Origin: Pseudoxanthomonas mexicana
GTDB lineage: Bacteria > Pseudomonadota > Gammaproteobacteria > Xanthomonadales > Xanthomonadaceae
Direction of reading: 5' to 3'
DNA length: 64,000 nucleotides
NCBI RefSeq assembly: GCF_010093385.1
Contig: NZ_PDWV01000009.1
Location: 20,528-84,527, forward strand
In this document: one piece after another, positions 60,760 to 64,000 of the stretch
Layout: the number at the start of each line of letters is the position of its first letter
How positions within the stretch are numbered: the first letter of the stretch is position 1
Program-made: the position numbers and the translations under genes
Notes under the pieces: model-generated
What the model saw: the letters and a program-made list of their open reading frames with translations, nothing else
The model's database searches: none
What the model was told of the DNA's origin: nothing

Positions 60760-62559
60760 TCAGGGCGCGGTGTAGCTGCCGCGCACGCTGACGTTGGCGA
60801 ACTTCGTCTTGCCGACCAGCGACACGTAGTACGTGCCCGCCTGCGGACTGGCGATGTTGACCATCTCGTTGTTGCCGGGACGCGCCGAACGCAGATCGTA
60901 GTTCGACGCGGTGGCCGGACTTCCGAACTTCACGTACACATCGGCATTGCCGCTGCCGCCGTAGCTGATGAACGAGAGTTGGGTGGCCCCGGCCGGGACG
61001 ACCAGCGCGTACTGCACCACCGCGTCCTTGGCACCGGTGTTGCCGCCCACCGCGACATTGTTGGTCAGGACGGTCGCCGCAGGCGGCTCGCCGCCGCCGA
61101 TGACGGCCTGGACCGCCGCGGCCGCATTGACGATGCCCGCGCCGATGGGACGGTTCGCCGGCGGCGCTACCGGAAACGGACGCGCGGTGGACTTCAGCGT
61201 GGCCAGTACCTGCGCCGGCGTGAGCGGCGTCTCCGCCACGCTCTGCATCAACGCGACCACCGCCGCGACGTGCGGGGCCGACATCGACGTACCGCCCATG
61301 CCGAAGTAGGTCTCGGTGGTGGGAACGGTGGTGCCCGCATTGCCCGTGGACCACACGTAGCCGCCCGGGTTGCCGTCCACGCTGCCGCCACCGCCCGGCG
61401 CGGAGATGTCGACGCGCGTGCCGTAGTTCGAATACGAGGCGATGCCGCCGGTGATGCGCGTCGCGCCCACGGTGATGACGCCGGCGCAGTTGCCCGGCGA
61501 ATAGCCGCTGACGTTGCCGGCGTCGTTGCCCGCCGCCACCACGACGGTGCTGCCGTTGGCGATGGCGATGTTGAAGGCGTTCTGCTCCACCGCGCTGCAC
61601 GCGCCGGAACCGCCCAGGCTGAGGTTGATGACTTCCGCAGGGTTGGCGTTGGCCGGAACGCCCGCGACCGTACCGCCCGAGGCCCAGATCACGGCATCGG
61701 AGATGTCGGACGTGTAGCCGCCACAACGACCCAGTACGCGCGCCGGCACGACCTTCGCATCGAACGCGCCTCCGGCCATGCCCTTGGCGTTGTTGGTCAC
61801 TTCCGCCACGGTGCCCGCCACATGGGTGCCATGCCAGCTGCTGTCCTGCACCGGCGAGCCCGCGTAGCATTCGCCCGCCACCGGATTCCAGTCGCCCTCG
61901 TCGCGCGGATCGGCATCGCGCAGGTCGCCATCGCGGGACACGAAGGTGTCGCTGATGAAGTCGTAGCCGGGCAGGATGTTCGCATCCAGGTCGCTGTGCG
62001 CGGTGATGCCCGTGTCCAGCACCGCGACCACGACGCCCGCGCCGGTCGCACTGTCCCAGGCCGTCGGCAGGTTGATGCCACCGACCGGATCCTTGAAGTG
62101 CCATTGATACTGGTTGTAGTAGGTGTCGTTGGGCACCAGGCGCGCGTAACGGCGCGCGTCCACTTCGACGAATTCGACATCGGGATCCGTTGCCAGCTGG
62201 CGCAGCAGGCTTTCGGCCTCCACGCGATCCAGCTTGCGCGAGGTCTTCACCAAATCCGCGCCGATGCCGAGGCGGCGCAGCTTCGCGGCGCTCACCGGCT
62301 TGCCGTTCGCCGGACCCAGCGCGGCACGCGAGACAGCGCCTACCAACGAACGCTGCAGCGTTGCACTGCTGGTGCGCGCCGTGCTGCCGTCGCGGTACTT
62401 CACGATGAAACGGTCGTAGGTCTCGCCGTCGCGCAGACCGGCGGTACTGACATCGCCCGCCGAGGCGGAGCCTGCGACGGCGCCCAGCGCGAACATTGCG
62501 GCGAGTGCAGCAACCAACGGACGGCGACGCGAATTGCGGAAAGAAGAATAGGGATTCAC
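60760..62559 (-). CDS. Secreted S8 subtilisin-like protease
   Basis: The 599-residue preproprotein has a signal peptide ending near GSASAGD, an inhibitor-like prodomain (about 45-140), the S8 catalytic domain with Asp182 (VAVLDTGI), His243 (HGTHVAGT) and Ser425 (GGTSMSAPH), and a C-terminal PPC domain of about 100 residues (LVVPAGATQLSFISYGGSG, in part). GTG start with AGG upstream. Such proteases are classic type II cargo in Xanthomonadaceae, and the gene lies directly upstream of xpsF, which supports that role. The prodomain and PPC are usually cleaved. Confidence 0.95.
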   Translation of the reverse strand: MNPYSSFRNSRRRPLVAALAAMFALGAVAGSASAGDVSTAGLRDGETYDRFIVKYRDGSTARTSSATLQRSLVGAVSRAALGPANGKPVSAAKLRRLGIGADLVKTSRKLDRVEAESLLRQLATDPDVEFVEVDARRYARLVPNDTYYNQYQWHFKDPVGGINLPTAWDSATGAGVVVAVLDTGITAHSDLDANILPGYDFISDTFVSRDGDLRDADPRDEGDWNPVAGECYAGSPVQDSSWHGTHVAGTVAEVTNNAKGMAGGAFDAKVVPARVLGRCGGYTSDISDAVIWASGGTVAGVPANANPAEVINLSLGGSGACSAVEQNAFNIAIANGSTVVVAAGNDAGNVSGYSPGNCAGVITVGATRITGGIASYSNYGTRVDISAPGGGGSVDGNPGGYVWSTGNAGTTVPTTETYFGMGGTSMSAPHVAAVVALMQSVAETPLTPAQVLATLKSTARPFPVAPPANRPIGAGIVNAAAAVQAVIGGGEPPAATVLTNNVAVGGNTGAKDAVVQYALVVPAGATQLSFISYGGSGNADVYVKFGSPATASNYDLRSARPGNNEMVNIASPQAGTYYVSLVGKTKFANVSVRGSYTAP

Positions 62560-63141
62560 TTGACCTGCTCCATGTCTACAAGGATGAACGAACTGGGTAA
62601 CCCGTTTACCAACTGCTTACTCAACGACTTGCGACTTCCCTTTCAAGCGGATCGTGCAGGTACCCCTGTTTACCTGCCACGACACTCTTCACGCGATGAA
62701 CACACGCCATTAACGCCTTGTTTTCAGCGTTTTTCGTCGCGTTGCATCGAACGTAGCAAATCTCTCGCAAATTGCACAACGCACGGGTAGTGTTCGATGA
62801 CACGGAGTGGTTTTTGCATCATCTCGGGCCAAGGGGATGGGGAATGCGGGAAGTGTTTTCCTTCGCGGTATCGCGCATTGCGGTTCCGCTTGCACGTCTT
62901 TTCTGCAGCATCGTGATGCTGCGTCTTTCGCATGCACTGCTGCGCGCCCCTGCGTCGCATTCCGCGCCACGCTCCCTGCTCCGATTTCCCGATTCCATTG
63001 CTCCGTGCGCGCCGGCCATGCGCCTCCCCTGTCGCATGCCGCGCAGTCCGTTTCGCTGACGCAGTCCGCCTCGCATCTCCGTGCCGCCAGGCCCGGAGGC
63101 TGTCGTATTCCCCCGAAAACACAGAAAGAAGGACGTGATCC
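62560..63141. other. Gene-free interval between protease and adhesin genes
   Basis: No credible gene lies in these 582 bp. The first about 200 bp are less GC-rich and probably hold the divergent promoters. A perfect palindrome GCAGCATC-GT-GATGCTGC lies at 62905-62922, and a degenerate GATTTCCCGATTCC repeat near 62984-62997 recalls the heptamer block at 47530. Confidence 0.5.
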
Positions 63142-64000
63142 ATGAACAGGATTTACAGCAAGGTGTGGAACCCTTCCCTTGGCATGCTGGTGGTGGCCTC
63201 GGAGCTCGCGCGACGCGCGCACGGCGTGATGTCGTCCGGTGCGCGCGTGCGTGCACGCCTGGGCGTGACGCTGCTGGCCTCGGCCCTGCTCGCGGGCATT
63301 CCCTTCGGCGCGGCATTCGCGCACGACAAGCAGAAGGGCCCGCCGCAGAACGACAAGCCGCAGATCGGAACGGGACCTGCCTACTGTGTGGATGCGCGCG
63401 GCAATCCGATCAAGGACGGTCGGCCGGGCGAGAACGCGGTGGCCTGCGGCGATGATGTCGATGCCTCCGGCCGGCATGCGGTGGCGGTGGGCTACAAGAG
63501 CATCGCCAGCAAGGCCGGCGCCACCGCCGTCGGCGGTTACGCGGAAGCCAAGGGCGTGAATGCGACCGCCGTGGGCTACGACAGCAGCGCGACCGCGCAG
63601 GGCGCGACGGCACTGGGCAGCCAGAGCACCGCCACGGGAGCGAACGCCACGGCCGTGGGCACGCAGGCCAACGCGACCGGCGCAGGCGCGAGTGCGGTGG
63701 GCACGGGAAGCAGCGCGACCGGCGCATACGCCGGCGCCTTCGGCAGTGCGTCCACGGCGACGGGCACCCAGTCGCTGGCGGCAGGCCACACCAGCACGGC
63801 GACCGGCATTGCCACGGTGGCGGTCGGCGGGTTCGCGAATGCCTCGGGCAGCTTCGACACGGCCGTCGGCTACGGGGCAGACGCCAGCGGTGGCGACAGC
63901 ACGGCACTGGGCTCCGGCTCGCTCGCGACCGGGCACCAACGTGTCGCGGGCGGCGGTGCGCAGCGCGGGCGGCCGGCGGCCGCGGGGCCCAGCGGCCGCC
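63142..64000 (+). CDS. Trimeric autotransporter adhesin (YadA-like), N-terminal part
   Basis: The open frame runs off the right edge. It starts with an ESPR-type extended signal (MNRIYSKVWNPSLGMLVVAS, then ELARR) and a hydrophobic core ending near AAFAHD. From about residue 110 come YadA-head repeats of the A-x-G-x-x-A/S-x-A kind (TAVGYDSSATAQGATALGSQ, SLAAGHTSTATG, TALGSGSLATG). Such proteins trimerise on the cell surface and bind host or cell surfaces. The last about 25 codons lose the repeat pattern, probably from a frameshift near 63928. Type Vc secretion; the stalk and anchor are outside the window. Confidence 0.88.
   Translation, partial: MNRIYSKVWNPSLGMLVVASELARRAHGVMSSGARVRARLGVTLLASALLAGIPFGAAFAHDKQKGPPQNDKPQIGTGPAYCVDARGNPIKDGRPGENAVACGDDVDASGRHAVAVGYKSIASKAGATAVGGYAEAKGVNATAVGYDSSATAQGATALGSQSTATGANATAVGTQANATGAGASAVGTGSSATGAYAGAFGSASTATGTQSLAAGHTSTATGIATVAVGGFANASGSFDTAVGYGADASGGDSTALGSGSLATGHQRVAGGGAQRGRPAAAGPSGR

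Noticed and set aside
59429..62104. An 891-codon frame joining XpsF with the protease region
   Set aside because: XpsF homology begins at 60643. The upstream part is an out-of-frame shadow of the S8 protease gene, which has its catalytic triad in another frame.

Overview
The window is GC-rich chromosomal DNA from a gammaproteobacterium of the Xanthomonadaceae (Lysobacteraceae). A Pseudoxanthomonas, Stenotrophomonas or Luteimonas type of genome fits best. The evidence is an Xps-type type II secretion operon ordered F-G-H-I-J-K-L-M-N-D, a Lys/Ala histone H1-like protein, GTAG-type REP palindromes, a SAH riboswitch on ahcY, a hemP-led heme operon, and many genes whose -10 box lies only a few bases before the ATG. 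The genus is inference. No phage, insertion sequence, integron or CRISPR array is visible, so this is core chromosome with small accessory features.

Layout. 1-9.5 kb: the cut 5' end of a transporter, a GMC oxidoreductase, a secreted serine hydrolase, an SRPBCC protein, the histone-like protein, a 1-kb gene-free block holding a promoter/terminator-bounded structured RNA candidate, gcvH and gcvT, and an NfeD/SPFH membrane pair. 9.5-12.1 kb: an ECF-like sigma factor, a coupled membrane protein and a PDZ protein. 12.2-16.4 kb: a Fur-controlled heme operon (hemP, TonB receptor, HemS-like protein, DUF6607-like protein). 16.4-25.9 kb: an aldo/keto reductase, a Mn-riboswitch-controlled TMEM165/GDT1 exporter, a frameshifted NupC-type nucleoside transporter with ribokinase, a siderophore receptor with a PepSY protein, dusB and a methyltransferase. 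26-29.7 kb: lipid and envelope genes. 29.8-39.1 kb: methyl-cycle genes metK, ahcY and metF, interleaved with a thioesterase, uup and ppc. 39-43.6 kb: a two-component system with an upstream secreted partner, a second sRNA candidate, rimK and tRNA-Gly(CCC). 43.7-50 kb: a GDSL autotransporter, thiS-thiG-trmB, and an SLC13 transporter with an ACT protein. 50-62.6 kb: two glycosyltransferase-like genes coupled to the xps operon, and a subtilase. 63.1 kb to the end: the 5' part of a trimeric autotransporter adhesin.

Functional links. MetK makes SAM, AhcY removes SAH and MetF feeds methyl groups. metK and ahcY share a near-identical 29-bp element over their -10 boxes, and ahcY adds a SAH riboswitch, so the cycle looks controlled both at the promoter and in the leader RNA. 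Iron supply is split between heme and siderophore loci, each with a Fur-like box. The xps operon lacks the ATPase gene xpsE that heads it in Xanthomonas; a secreted S8 protease gene, a plausible cargo, sits there instead.

The most promising undescribed items are the two sRNA candidates (about 5.04-5.21 kb and 42.38-42.51 kb), the shared metK/ahcY operator, the set of probable leaderless promoters with an exact 6-nt gap to the ATG, and a Mn-riboswitch leader whose 5' strand is perfectly complementary to the downstream Shine-Dalgarno.
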